Source: ZC4RG30 sp964417875 (GTDB taxonomy: Bacteria; Pseudomonadota; Gammaproteobacteria; Steroidobacterales; Steroidobacteraceae). Taken from it: 64,000 nucleotides of DNA. The position numbers and the translations under genes were made by a program. This document shows positions 15,461-23,777 of this stretch, in pieces; position 1 is the stretch's first letter, and each line of letters begins with the position of its first letter. The stretch is from the NCBI GenBank assembly GCA_964417875.1, contig CAYQJU010000005.1, forward strand, positions 1 to 64,000. The letters run 5' to 3'. A model generated the notes under the pieces. That model did no database searches. It saw nothing but the letters and a program-made list of their open reading frames with translations, and had not been told where the DNA came from.

Positions 15461-16753
15461 TCAGCCGGGCCGGACCTGCCCCGTGCCGCGCACCACGTAC
15501 TTGTAGCTGGTGAGCTGCTCCACACCCACCGGACCGCGCGCATGGAAGCGATCGGTGGAAATGCCGATCTCGGCCCCCATGCCGAACTCGCCGCCGTCGG
15601 CGAACTGCGTGGAGGCGTTATGCAGCACGATGGCGCTGTCGACCTCGCGCAGGAAGCGCGCGGCGGTGTCGGCATTGCCGGTCACGATGGAATCGGTATG
15701 CGCGGAGCCATGGGCGGCGATGTGCGCGATGGCGCCGCCGACGCCATCGACCACGCGCACCGCCAGGATGGCGTCGAGATATTCGGTGCGCCAGTCCTGG
15801 TCGGTGGCCGCCTTCACGCGCGCATCGGCGGCCTGCGCCGCGGCATCGCCGCGCAGCTCGCAGCCGGCTTCGGCCAGCGCGGCCAGCAGCATCGGCAGCA
15901 TTTGCTTCGCGCAGCCCTGGTCGACCAGCAGCGTCTCGGCCGCACCGCAGATGCCGGTGCGCCGCATCTTGGCATTGAGGATGATCTCGCGCGCCATGGC
16001 CGGATCCGCATCGCGGTCCACATAGACATGGCACAGGCCCTCCAGGTGGCCGATCACCGGCACGCGCGCCTCGCGCTGCACGCGCTCGACCAGGCTGCGG
16101 CCGCCACGCGGCACGATGACATTGATGTGCTGGTCGAGCCCGGCCAGCATCATGCCCACCGCCGCGCGATCGGCCGTGGGCACGATCTGGATACACCCGG
16201 CGGGCAGACCTGCTGCCTGCAGGCCCGCCACCAGGCAGGCATGGATGGCGGCGCTGGACTGCCGGCTCTCCGAACCGCCGCGCAGGATCACCGGATTGGC
16301 CGACTTCAGGCACAGTGCGCCGGCATCGGCGGTCACGTTCGGACGGCTCTCGTAGATGATGCCGATCACGCCCAGCGGCACGCGCACGCGCTGGATGGTC
16401 AGGCCATTGGGCCGCGTCCACTCGGCGCTGACGGCGCCGATGGGATCGGGCAGCGCTGCGATCTGCCCGATGCCGGCCGCCATCGCCTCGATGCGCCGGT
16501 CATCGAGCAGCAGCCGGTCGAGCATTGCCGGCGACAGGCCACGAGCGCGCGCCACGCGCATGTCATCGGCATTGGCCGCGAGGATCGCCGGCGCCTGCTC
16601 GCGGATGGCCCGCGCCGCGGCGTGCAGCGCCTGGTTGCGGGTGGCGGCGTCAGCCAGCGCCAGCGGCGCGCGGCTGGCCGCCGCAGCGCGACCCAGCGCC
16701 AGCATTGCCGCCTCGAGATCCAGACCAGACTTCTCAACCACCTGCATGTTCAT
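15461..16753 (-). CDS. proA: Gamma-glutamyl phosphate reductase
   Basis: A 430-residue enzyme that reduces gamma-glutamyl phosphate to glutamate-5-semialdehyde in proline synthesis, using NADPH. It has the aldehyde-dehydrogenase-like fold with VPLGVIGIIYESRPNV, NPVILRGGSE and the catalytic cysteine in KMRRTGICGAAETLL. ATG 16753 overlaps the proB stop (ATGA); a second ATG two codons later is also possible. It forms the classic proB-proA operon. Confidence 0.97.
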   Translation of the reverse strand: MNMQVVEKSGLDLEAAMLALGRAAAASRAPLALADAATRNQALHAAARAIREQAPAILAANADDMRVARARGLSPAMLDRLLLDDRRIEAMAAGIGQIAALPDPIGAVSAEWTRPNGLTIQRVRVPLGVIGIIYESRPNVTADAGALCLKSANPVILRGGSESRQSSAAIHACLVAGLQAAGLPAGCIQIVPTADRAAVGMMLAGLDQHINVIVPRGGRSLVERVQREARVPVIGHLEGLCHVYVDRDADPAMAREIILNAKMRRTGICGAAETLLVDQGCAKQMLPMLLAALAEAGCELRGDAAAQAADARVKAATDQDWRTEYLDAILAVRVVDGVGGAIAHIAAHGSAHTDSIVTGNADTAARFLREVDSAIVLHNASTQFADGGEFGMGAEIGISTDRFHARGPVGVEQLTSYKYVVRGTGQVRPG

Positions 16754-17925
16754 GATGCTCCCATCGATTCCTGCACGGCCGTGCGCAGCACCAGGTCGTC
16801 CCGGTGCACCACCGCGGCGCGACCACGATACCCCAGCAGCTGTTCGATGTCCGAGCTCTGCCGGCCCATGATGCGCTGCACGTCGCCGCTGGAATAAGCC
16901 ACGAGGCCCCGTGCCACGACGCGACCGGCGGCATCGGCGATATCGACTGCATCGCCACGCTCGAACGTGCCCTGCAGCCCCGTGACGCCGGCCGGCAGCA
17001 GGCTGCGGCCCGCGCGCAGCGCCCGCTCGGCACCGGCGTCGATGGTCAGGACACCGGCCGGCTTCAGCGAGCCGGCGATCCACTGCTTGCGGGCGGTGGC
17101 CGGCGAGGCCGAGGGAATGAACCAGGTGCAGCGCTCGCCGTCCTCGATGCGCTTCAGCGGGTGCATGGGATGGCCGGAGGCGATGCACATGTGGCAGCCG
17201 GCATCCAGTGCGATGCGTGCCGCCTCGATCTTCGTGGCCATGCCGCCGGAGCCGACATCGGATGCGGAGCCGCCGGCCATGGCCTCGATGCGCGGACCGA
17301 TGCCGCGCACCTCGGGAAAGAACTCCGCCTGCGGATCGAGGTTCGGATCGGCGGAGTACAGCCCGTCGACATCGGACAGCAGCACCAGGCAGTCGGCGCT
17401 GGCCATCTGCGCGACGCGCGCCGCGAGGCGGTCATTGTCGCCATAGCGGATCTCGGCGGTGGCCACGGTGTCGTTCTCGTTGATCACCGGGATGGCGCCC
17501 AGCTCGAGCAGGGTGTTCAGCGTGGCGCGCGCATTCAGGTAGCGGCGGCGCTGCTCACTGTCCTGCAGGGTCAGGAGCAGCTGCGCCACGGCCGTGCCCT
17601 CTTCCTCGAGCAGTTCCTTGTAGGCATGTGCAAGACGGATCTGGCCGACAGCCGCGGCGGCCTGCTTGTGTTCCAGCGGCAGCGCGCCCCGCGCCAGGCC
17701 AAGCTGACGTCGCCCCAGCGCGACAGCGCCCGATGACACGATGATGATCTGCTGGCCGCGTCGGCGCATGCGCTTCAGGTCGTGCACCAGAGCCTCGAGC
17801 CAGCTGCGGTTCAGGCGGCCGCTGCCCTGGTCAACCAGCAGTGCGGAGCCGACCTTGACCACGACGCGACGTGCCTCGGTCAGCAGCAACGGACTTGCGG
17901 AACGATGGCGGCTGCGCGTGTGCAT
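16750..17925 (-). CDS. proB: Glutamate 5-kinase with PUA domain
   Basis: A 391-residue enzyme that phosphorylates glutamate, the first step of proline synthesis. The amino-acid-kinase domain (about 15-270) shows VVVKVGSALLVD, IVSSGAVALG, NENDTVA and YGDNDRLAA, and a PUA domain fills the C-terminal 100 residues. ATG 17925 gives the usual N-terminus. TATAGT (17943-17938) lies 12 bp upstream of the start, so the mRNA leader would be only about 5 nt. Proline is a compatible solute, which fits the osmolyte gene at 55.3 kb. Confidence 0.97.
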   Translation of the reverse strand: MHTRSRHRSASPLLLTEARRVVVKVGSALLVDQGSGRLNRSWLEALVHDLKRMRRRGQQIIIVSSGAVALGRRQLGLARGALPLEHKQAAAAVGQIRLAHAYKELLEEEGTAVAQLLLTLQDSEQRRRYLNARATLNTLLELGAIPVINENDTVATAEIRYGDNDRLAARVAQMASADCLVLLSDVDGLYSADPNLDPQAEFFPEVRGIGPRIEAMAGGSASDVGSGGMATKIEAARIALDAGCHMCIASGHPMHPLKRIEDGERCTWFIPSASPATARKQWIAGSLKPAGVLTIDAGAERALRAGRSLLPAGVTGLQGTFERGDAVDIADAAGRVVARGLVAYSSGDVQRIMGRQSSDIEQLLGYRGRAAVVHRDDLVLRTAVQESMGAS

Positions 17926-17937
17926 GCGGGAGCGGCG

Positions 17938-17943
17938 ACTATA
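17938..17943 (-). promoter_or_regulatory. Candidate -10 box of proBA
   Basis: TATAGT on the minus strand lies 12 bp before the proB ATG; a start 6-7 nt downstream would leave a leader of about 5 nt. No convincing -35 hexamer was seen. Confidence 0.4.
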
Positions 17944-18024
17944 GCAGGGCTTTCGCCGTTGCCCGCCGACATCGCTGGTCCTAAACTGCATTTTCCGCCA
18001 GCGCACAATGAGCCAGGAGCGACC

Positions 18025-18378
18025 GTGGGCAGAGATTACGAACCCGTCAAAGGCCAGTGGTACGAGAACGTCGAGGAGGATGACACCTTCCGCGTGCTGT
18101 CCGTCGATGAAGACGGCGAACTGGTCGAGATCGAATACCTGGATGGCGACATCGAGGAGCTGGACCTCGACGCCTGGCGCGAGCTCGACCTCGAACGCAT
18201 CGAAGAGCCCGAGGGCTGGGCCGGCGGCGATGAAGAAGAGGAAAAAGAAGAAGACGAAGACGAGGATGACGACGAAGACCTCGACGACGACGATGACTGG
18301 GACGACGACGACGATGACGAGGACGATGACGAAGACGACGACTGGGAAGACGACGAGGACGACGACGACCGTTACTGA
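18025..18378 (+). CDS. DUF6763-like protein with hyperacidic tail
   Basis: A 117-residue protein starting at GTG 18025, with AGGAG 5-9 bp upstream. The N-terminal 60 residues (YEPVKGQWYEN, FRVLSVDEDGELVEIEYLDG, EELDLDAW) match a small conserved gammaproteobacterial family of unknown function (DUF6763 as I recall it). Residues 69-115 are a tail in which 43 of 47 residues are Asp or Glu, interrupted only by one Lys, one Leu and two Trp. Such tails can mimic nucleic acid or bind cations or basic proteins. It is divergent from proB. Confidence 0.85.
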   Translation: MGRDYEPVKGQWYENVEEDDTFRVLSVDEDGELVEIEYLDGDIEELDLDAWRELDLERIEEPEGWAGGDEEEEKEEDEDEDDDEDLDDDDDWDDDDDDEDDDEDDDWEDDEDDDDRY

Positions 18379-18453
18379 GCCGACTGATAGCCATGTGCGC
18401 GCTGGCGGACTGGCAGCGCAGTGGCTGATGCAGGCGGCAGATTCCCCGTAAGG

Positions 18454-18476
18454 GCGACCGGCCTTCCGCCGGTCGC
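18454..18476 (+). terminator. Hairpin after the acidic-protein gene
   Basis: A perfect 9-bp stem, GCGACCGGC (18454-18462) and GCCGGTCGC (18468-18476), with a 5-nt loop. No T-tract follows, so intrinsic termination is uncertain. It lies 40 bp before the cfa start and could instead stabilise RNA ends. Confidence 0.4.
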
Positions 18477-18515
18477 GGCTTGCATCCACGCGGTCTCCCA
18501 AAGCATCCTTCGCGG

Positions 18516-19808
18516 ATGGACTCGACGTCGAAGCCCACCATCATCCCGGATGCGCTGCCGGCGCAGGCCGCCATCGCACAACCCGGCTTCATGGCGCGCG
18601 TCGCGCGCCATGGCCTGCTGAAGCGCCTTTCGCTGCTGCGTGATGGCGCACTGACCATCCAGGAAGGCAACGACACCTGGCGCTTTGGCGCGCGCACCGG
18701 CCGCTGCGGCCTGGCCGCCACCATCGTGGTGAAGAATCCGGAGTTCTGGTCGCTGGCTGCATTCGGCAGCACCGTCGGCGCCGGCGAGGCCTACATCCAT
18801 GGCTACTGGCGCTGCGACGACCTCACCGCGCTGGTGCGCATCATGGTGCTGAACCGCCATGTGATGCAGGAGATGGAATCGGGCGTCGCGGCACGTGGCG
18901 GCGCCTGGCTGCGCCGGCTGCTGCATTGGGCCAATCGCAACAGCAGGCAGGGCAGCGCGCGCAACATCGCCGCGCACTATGACCTGGGCAACGACCTCTA
19001 CGAGCTGATGCTCGATGAGACCATGGCCTATTCCTGCGGCATCTTCCTGCACGACGAGGCCACGTTGCACGAGGCCTCGGTCGCGAAGTTCGATGCGGTG
19101 TGCCGCAAGCTTGCGCTGACCCCGTCGGACCACCTGGTCGAGATCGGCACCGGCTGGGGGGGCCTGGCCATCCATGCCGCCGAGCGCTATGGCTGCCGCG
19201 TCACCACCACCACGATCTCGCGCGAGCAGCACGACTTCGCGAAGGCGAAGATCCAGAAGCGCGGCCTTGCCGACCGCATCACGCTGCTGTTCCAGGATTA
19301 CCGCGACATCGACGGCCAGTTCGACAAGCTGGTTTCCATCGAGATGATCGAGGCAGTCGGCGCACGCTATCTGGACACCTATTTCCGCAAGTGCTCCTCG
19401 TTGCTGAAGCCCGGCGGCGCGATGCTGCTGCAGGCGATCACAATGCAGGACCAGTACTATGCGCGGGCCCTGAAGTCGGTGGACTACATCCAGCGCTTCG
19501 TGTTTCCCGGCAGTTTCATTCCCTCGGTGCAGGCCATCACCGATTCGGTGGCGCGCGTCACCGACATGAAGCTGTTCAACCTCGAGGACATCGGCCCGCA
19601 CTATGCGCCGACGCTGCGCATTTGGCGTGAGCGTTTCTTCGCGAACCTGCGGCGCGTGAAGGAGCTGGGCTATCCGGACCACTTCGTGCGGCTGTGGGAG
19701 TTCTACCTGTGCTACTGCGAGGGCGGATTCGCCGAGCGGCAGCTCGGTGACGTGCAGATGCTGCTGACCAAGCCCGATTGCCGCCGCGCGGCGATCGCGG
19801 CGGCCTGA
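18516..19808 (+). CDS. cfa: Cyclopropane-fatty-acyl-phospholipid synthase
   Basis: A 430-residue SAM-dependent enzyme that adds a methylene bridge to unsaturated acyl chains of membrane lipids. The Rossmann SAM site is EIGTGWGGLAIHAA. Family landmarks include AHYDLGNDLYELMLDETMAYS (split here as AHYDLGNDLYELML and MAYSCGIF), FVFPGSFIPS and EDIGPHYAPTLRIW. ATG 18516 places the N-terminal domain correctly. It uses SAM, as do other enzymes served by metK in this window. Confidence 0.96.
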   Translation: MDSTSKPTIIPDALPAQAAIAQPGFMARVARHGLLKRLSLLRDGALTIQEGNDTWRFGARTGRCGLAATIVVKNPEFWSLAAFGSTVGAGEAYIHGYWRCDDLTALVRIMVLNRHVMQEMESGVAARGGAWLRRLLHWANRNSRQGSARNIAAHYDLGNDLYELMLDETMAYSCGIFLHDEATLHEASVAKFDAVCRKLALTPSDHLVEIGTGWGGLAIHAAERYGCRVTTTTISREQHDFAKAKIQKRGLADRITLLFQDYRDIDGQFDKLVSIEMIEAVGARYLDTYFRKCSSLLKPGGAMLLQAITMQDQYYARALKSVDYIQRFVFPGSFIPSVQAITDSVARVTDMKLFNLEDIGPHYAPTLRIWRERFFANLRRVKELGYPDHFVRLWEFYLCYCEGGFAERQLGDVQMLLTKPDCRRAAIAAA

Positions 19809-19826
19809 ACCGCCGCAGCCGCGGCC

Positions 19827-21227
19827 GTGGATCTTCCGGCCAGGCTGGCGGAACTGGTGGGCGCCGATGCGGTGCTCACCGATGCGTCACGCCAGGCGCC
19901 CTACCTCACGGATCATCGCGGCCTGTTCCATGGCCGCGCCGCCGCCGTTGTGCTGCCGCGCGAGACCGCGCAGGTGGCGCGCCTGCTCGCCTTCTGCCAC
20001 GAGGCACACGTGCCAGTGGTTCCGCAGGGCGGCAACACCGGCTACTGCGGGGGCGCGACGCCGGATGCATCCGGCCGTGCGGTGGTGATGGCGATGGCGC
20101 GCATGAACCGCATCCGCGATGTCGATGCAGCCAACTTTGCACTGGTGGCCGAGGCCGGCTGCACCTTGCAGGCGGTGCAGGATGCCGCGGACACCGCCGA
20201 CCGGCTGTTTCCACTCAGCCTGGGATCGGAGGGCAGCTGCCAGATCGGCGGCAACCTTGCCACCAATGCCGGCGGCACTGCGGTACTGCGGTACGGCAGC
20301 ATGCGCGAGCTGGTGCTGGGCATCGAGGCCGTGCTGCCCGATGGCAGCGTGCTGGCGCAGCTCTCGCCGCTGCGCAAGGACAACACCGGCTATGACCTGC
20401 GCCAGCTGTTCATCGGCAGCGAAGGCACGCTGGGCGTGATCACCGCGGCCAGCCTGAAACTGTATCCGCGGCCGCGCGAGCGGGCCACGGCCTGGGTGGC
20501 GACGCCCTCGCCTGCCGCCGCGCTGCAACTGCTGGCACGGCTGCGCGCCGCCAGTGGCGATGCGCTGACCACGCTGGAACTGGTGCCGCATGTCGCACTG
20601 GAGCTGGTGTTGCGGCAGGTGCCGGCGGCCCGCCATCCGGGCGTCGCCGCCAGTCCCTGGTATCTGCTGGTGGAGCTGGTCACCAGCGGCGAGCTCGACA
20701 TCGTTGGCGCGCTGGAGCGCGCGCTCGCTGCCGCGATCGAAGAAGGGCTGGCCACCGATGCCACGCTGGCCGCCAGCGCGACACAGCGCGAGGACCTGTG
20801 GCGACTGCGCGAAAGCGTGCCGGAAGCGCAGCGGCGCGCCGGCGGCAGCATCAAGCACGACATCAGTGTGCCGGTGGCTTCACTGCCGCAGTTCATCGCG
20901 CAGGGCGCGGCGCTGTGCGAGCAGCTGGCGCCGGAGGGATACCTGATCGCTTATGGACACGCCGGTGACGGCAACCTGCACTTCAACCTGAACCAGCGCG
21001 AGGGAGCCACCCGGCAGGCCTTCTTCGCCCGCGAGGCGCAATTGCGACGCGCGGTCCACGACCTGGTGGCCGCGTTCGGTGGCAGCTTCAGCGCCGAGCA
21101 TGGCATCGGTGCGCTGAAGGTCGAGGAGCTGCGCCGCTATGCCGACCCCACCGCGCTTGCGGCCATGCGCCGGATCAAGGCGGCGCTGGATCCGCACGGC
21201 ATCATGAATCCCGGCAAGGTGCTGTAA
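19827..21227 (+). CDS. FAD-linked 2-hydroxyacid dehydrogenase (GlcD/D2HGDH type)
   Basis: A 466-residue flavoprotein of the vanillyl-alcohol-oxidase superfamily. The FAD-binding PCMH domain contains VVPQGGNTGYCGGATPD, SLGSEGSCQIGGNLATNAGG and RQLFIGSEGTLGVIT. The C-terminal domain has GHAGDGNLHFN and the terminal EHGIGALK motif plus DPHGIMNPGK. These are hallmarks of D-2-hydroxyglutarate/D-lactate/glycolate oxidising enzymes; the substrate cannot be read from sequence. The start is GTG 19827, 19 bp after cfa. Immediately behind it lies a broken VOC-domain gene. Confidence 0.92.
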   Translation: MDLPARLAELVGADAVLTDASRQAPYLTDHRGLFHGRAAAVVLPRETAQVARLLAFCHEAHVPVVPQGGNTGYCGGATPDASGRAVVMAMARMNRIRDVDAANFALVAEAGCTLQAVQDAADTADRLFPLSLGSEGSCQIGGNLATNAGGTAVLRYGSMRELVLGIEAVLPDGSVLAQLSPLRKDNTGYDLRQLFIGSEGTLGVITAASLKLYPRPRERATAWVATPSPAAALQLLARLRAASGDALTTLELVPHVALELVLRQVPAARHPGVAASPWYLLVELVTSGELDIVGALERALAAAIEEGLATDATLAASATQREDLWRLRESVPEAQRRAGGSIKHDISVPVASLPQFIAQGAALCEQLAPEGYLIAYGHAGDGNLHFNLNQREGATRQAFFAREAQLRRAVHDLVAAFGGSFSAEHGIGALKVEELRRYADPTALAAMRRIKAALDPHGIMNPGKVL

Positions 21228-21228
21228 C

Positions 21229-21471
21229 CGCGCGCTGCACTATCATCGGTTCGCCAACCCCGCCGATGACGGCGCCGACACGATGGCGCATGTGGTGTTC
21301 ACGGTCACCGACATGGACCGCGTGGTGGCCGCAGTCAAGGCAGCCGGCGGCCGCATGGATCGCGAGCCGTTCGACTTCGGCTACAGCGGCATCCGCATCG
21401 GCATGGGCATCGATCCTGCCGGCAATCATTTCGAGCTGATCCAGTTTCCGGCCGCGGCTGCGGCGCGCTGA
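21229..21471 (+). pseudogene. C-terminal remnant of a VOC (glyoxalase-like) gene
   Basis: The frame from 21229 reads through LHYHRF and the AHVVFTVTDMDRVVAAVKAAGG helix-strand unit to GMGIDPAGNHFELIQF, which is the C-terminal half of a glyoxalase/VOC domain with its last metal-ligand-type Glu. The N-terminal half is absent, because the upstream DNA is the end of the FAD dehydrogenase gene in another frame. Only about 62 residues follow the first ATG (21283), too few for a functional paired VOC fold. It is most likely a deletion remnant. Confidence 0.6.
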
Positions 21472-21534
21472 CGCCCGACGCTGCGGGCCGCCCGCCGCCG
21501 CCAACGCGCACTGACAGCACCGCCTGCGGGAACG

Positions 21535-23697
21535 TCAGTCGGTATCGCCGTCTGCGGCCAGGGCCTCGGCGGCAATGGCCCGCAGGCCACTCACGCCAGT
21601 GCCGTCGGCAGCGAAGTTCGCAGCACCGCGCCGGCCGGAGGCCGCCGGATACGCAGCGGCAGCTTCGCCGGGCCGGCGCGGCCAGGCGTAGTGCACGATC
21701 AGTTCATCGCGCTTCCCCAGTGCCGACCACAGCGCCGCGCGCAGCATCTGCTGGTCATCGGGCGCGGCATCCACTTCCTGGTAGTCATTGCGGCCCAGCG
21801 TCATCTCGCCCCGCACGCCGATGTCACCGGCCGCCAAACCCAGGGCAGCGAAGTCCGCTGCCGCGGTACGCATCTGCTCCGGCGTGCCGACCTCGACGTA
21901 TTCACGCGCGATGCTGCCGTCCTCGGCCAGCAGCACGGTCACGCGGTTGGCCACCGGCGCATCGCGCGGCAGCAGCAATGCGGCGTGACGGGCGGCCACG
22001 CTCTCCCACACCTTCAGCGGCGTGCGCTGCTCGTCGTGGTCTGCAGGCAGCACCGCATACTGCACCACCAGGTGGTTCTGCAGCGTACGGCCCGCGCCCA
22101 CCCCGTCCCCGGGACGCTTCAGCAGCAGCTGAGGCTCGCGCTTCGCGCGCGCGGTGGCAGAGGCGAACCCCGCAGTGGCCGAATCGGGAATGTACCGCTG
22201 GTCGAGGATGTCGCGCATGGCCTGTGCGCGATCCGGCGCGAATCGCAGCGCGCTGCGGAACAGGCTGCCATCGGCGCGCAACAGCACGGCGCCTGAGTAC
22301 CAGCCGCCGCGATTCGCGCTGTCGAGAATGTCCGGATGGGCACGCAGCAGGGATTGCAGTGCCTGCTGCGGCACGTCGGCGGCCGCCATGGCATCGCCGC
22401 GCGCGGCACGCGGCGGCTGGCTTGCCGTGGCCTGCACCGGCCACGCCGCCGGCCGCGGCGCGGTGCGACCGTCCGCCGGCGCTGCGGCTTCAGGCGCTGG
22501 CCCTGTGGGCGGCTCGCCGGCATACCAGACGAACAATGCGTCGCGCATCCTGCCGCCGGTGCCGGGCAACGCCTGCACCAGCACATCGGCGATGCGCAGT
22601 TGCTGCAGCAGCGGCTGCTGCAGCGCTGCGACCGGAAGTCCACCATTCACCAGCGGGACGCTGCCGGTGCGCAGCACCTCGCCATCCATCGACAGCACGA
22701 TGGCGGGCGCCACCGATCCTGCGCTGCCCGCCGCTGTCGATGGGGTCGACGCCGCCGGGAAATGACGCGCCACCAACGCCTGCGCCACTGCGCTGTCGAT
22801 GGCCTCGGCCGGCGGCAGCGGCTGCAGCACCTGCGGCGCGGACCCGCCGGCTTCGCGCTGCCATGCATATTCGACGACATACAGCTCGCCGCCATCCTGC
22901 ACGCGGGTGCGACCCATCAGGCCGATCTGCGCCATATCCACCTGCAGCCGGGAAGCCAGCGCCTGCGCGCGCTGCGCGACGGGCACCTGCGGCCCGGCCT
23001 GCGTGGCCTGCACCCGCGGGATGCGGTCGATGTGGCGGGCGATCAGCGCACCGTCACCATCGAGCAGCACGGTGAGACGGTTGCGCGTGTCATCACCGGT
23101 GAACAGCAGGTCCCGGTGCAGGCGGCTGACGATGCTGCGCACGCGCGCATCGGATCTGCGCGGGTCGAAGTTGTCCGGCACGCGCGCAAAGTACAGCGTG
23201 ACATCGGCGCCCAGCCGTCCATTGCCCACGGCGGTGCCCCGCGCCCATTCGGCGGTGGCAGGCGCTTCTCCATCCCCCGGCAGCAGCGACTGCAGCCACT
23301 CGAGCATCGCACGCCGCTGTGGCGATGCCGCCACCAGCAAACCCCCGGGCGACATCGGCGGTTCGGCGAATCGCAGGTTGCTGGCCGCCATGCGGCCGTC
23401 CGGATACAGCGCCAGTGCCACCGCTGCTGCATGCATCCCGGCGGGCTCTGGCCGCAGCAATTCCGGATGCGCGGCGACTGCGGCGCGCAGCGCCTGCTGT
23501 TCCGCGCGGCGCCGCGGTGGCAGCAGCGGCAGCATGGTGGCGTCGGATGCGGAAGGAGCCGCGGCCGGCGCGGTGCTGCCCGGTGATGCGGCAGGCAGGT
23601 CTGCAGTGCACAGCAGTGCCAGCATCACGGCCGGCAGTGCGCCGCGCTTCAGCGGCCGTAAGGAACCAGCATCGATCCTTGATACCCGCATGTCCAT
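21535..23697 (-). CDS. Secreted protein with five internal repeats, function unknown
   Basis: A 720-residue protein with an N-terminal export signal (about 15-38, ALPAVMLALLCTADLPAAS). I see about five divergent repeats of 95-110 residues. Each has a strand-turn-strand unit (YPDGRMAASNLRF near 98, DGDGALIARHIDRI near 213, SMDGEVLRTGSVPL near 336, RADGSLFRSALRF near 474, AEDGSIAREYVEV near 591) and ends in a hydrophobic strand such as LYVVEYAW, LFVWYAG, LVVQYAV or LIVHYAW. The strand-DG-strand pattern faintly recalls TonB C-terminal-like modules. A Pro/Ala-rich linker (about 397-440) separates repeats 3 and 4. The DUF2339 gene lies upstream on the same strand, 80 bp away. Confidence 0.7.
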   Translation of the reverse strand: MDMRVSRIDAGSLRPLKRGALPAVMLALLCTADLPAASPGSTAPAAAPSASDATMLPLLPPRRRAEQQALRAAVAAHPELLRPEPAGMHAAAVALALYPDGRMAASNLRFAEPPMSPGGLLVAASPQRRAMLEWLQSLLPGDGEAPATAEWARGTAVGNGRLGADVTLYFARVPDNFDPRRSDARVRSIVSRLHRDLLFTGDDTRNRLTVLLDGDGALIARHIDRIPRVQATQAGPQVPVAQRAQALASRLQVDMAQIGLMGRTRVQDGGELYVVEYAWQREAGGSAPQVLQPLPPAEAIDSAVAQALVARHFPAASTPSTAAGSAGSVAPAIVLSMDGEVLRTGSVPLVNGGLPVAALQQPLLQQLRIADVLVQALPGTGGRMRDALFVWYAGEPPTGPAPEAAAPADGRTAPRPAAWPVQATASQPPRAARGDAMAAADVPQQALQSLLRAHPDILDSANRGGWYSGAVLLRADGSLFRSALRFAPDRAQAMRDILDQRYIPDSATAGFASATARAKREPQLLLKRPGDGVGAGRTLQNHLVVQYAVLPADHDEQRTPLKVWESVAARHAALLLPRDAPVANRVTVLLAEDGSIAREYVEVGTPEQMRTAAADFAALGLAAGDIGVRGEMTLGRNDYQEVDAAPDDQQMLRAALWSALGKRDELIVHYAWPRRPGEAAAAYPAASGRRGAANFAADGTGVSGLRAIAAEALAADGDTD

Positions 23698-23777
23698 GGG
23701 CGACCTCCCCGGGATGGTCTGGGCAAAGCTCCGTTGCGTCGCGGACAGTAGACCGCCGCGCCGGCCTGCCCGTCAAA

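Noticed and set aside
15542..16897. A 451-residue frame opposite proA
   Set aside because: Antisense to proA with its invariant catalytic motifs; composition is His/Arg/Gln-rich.
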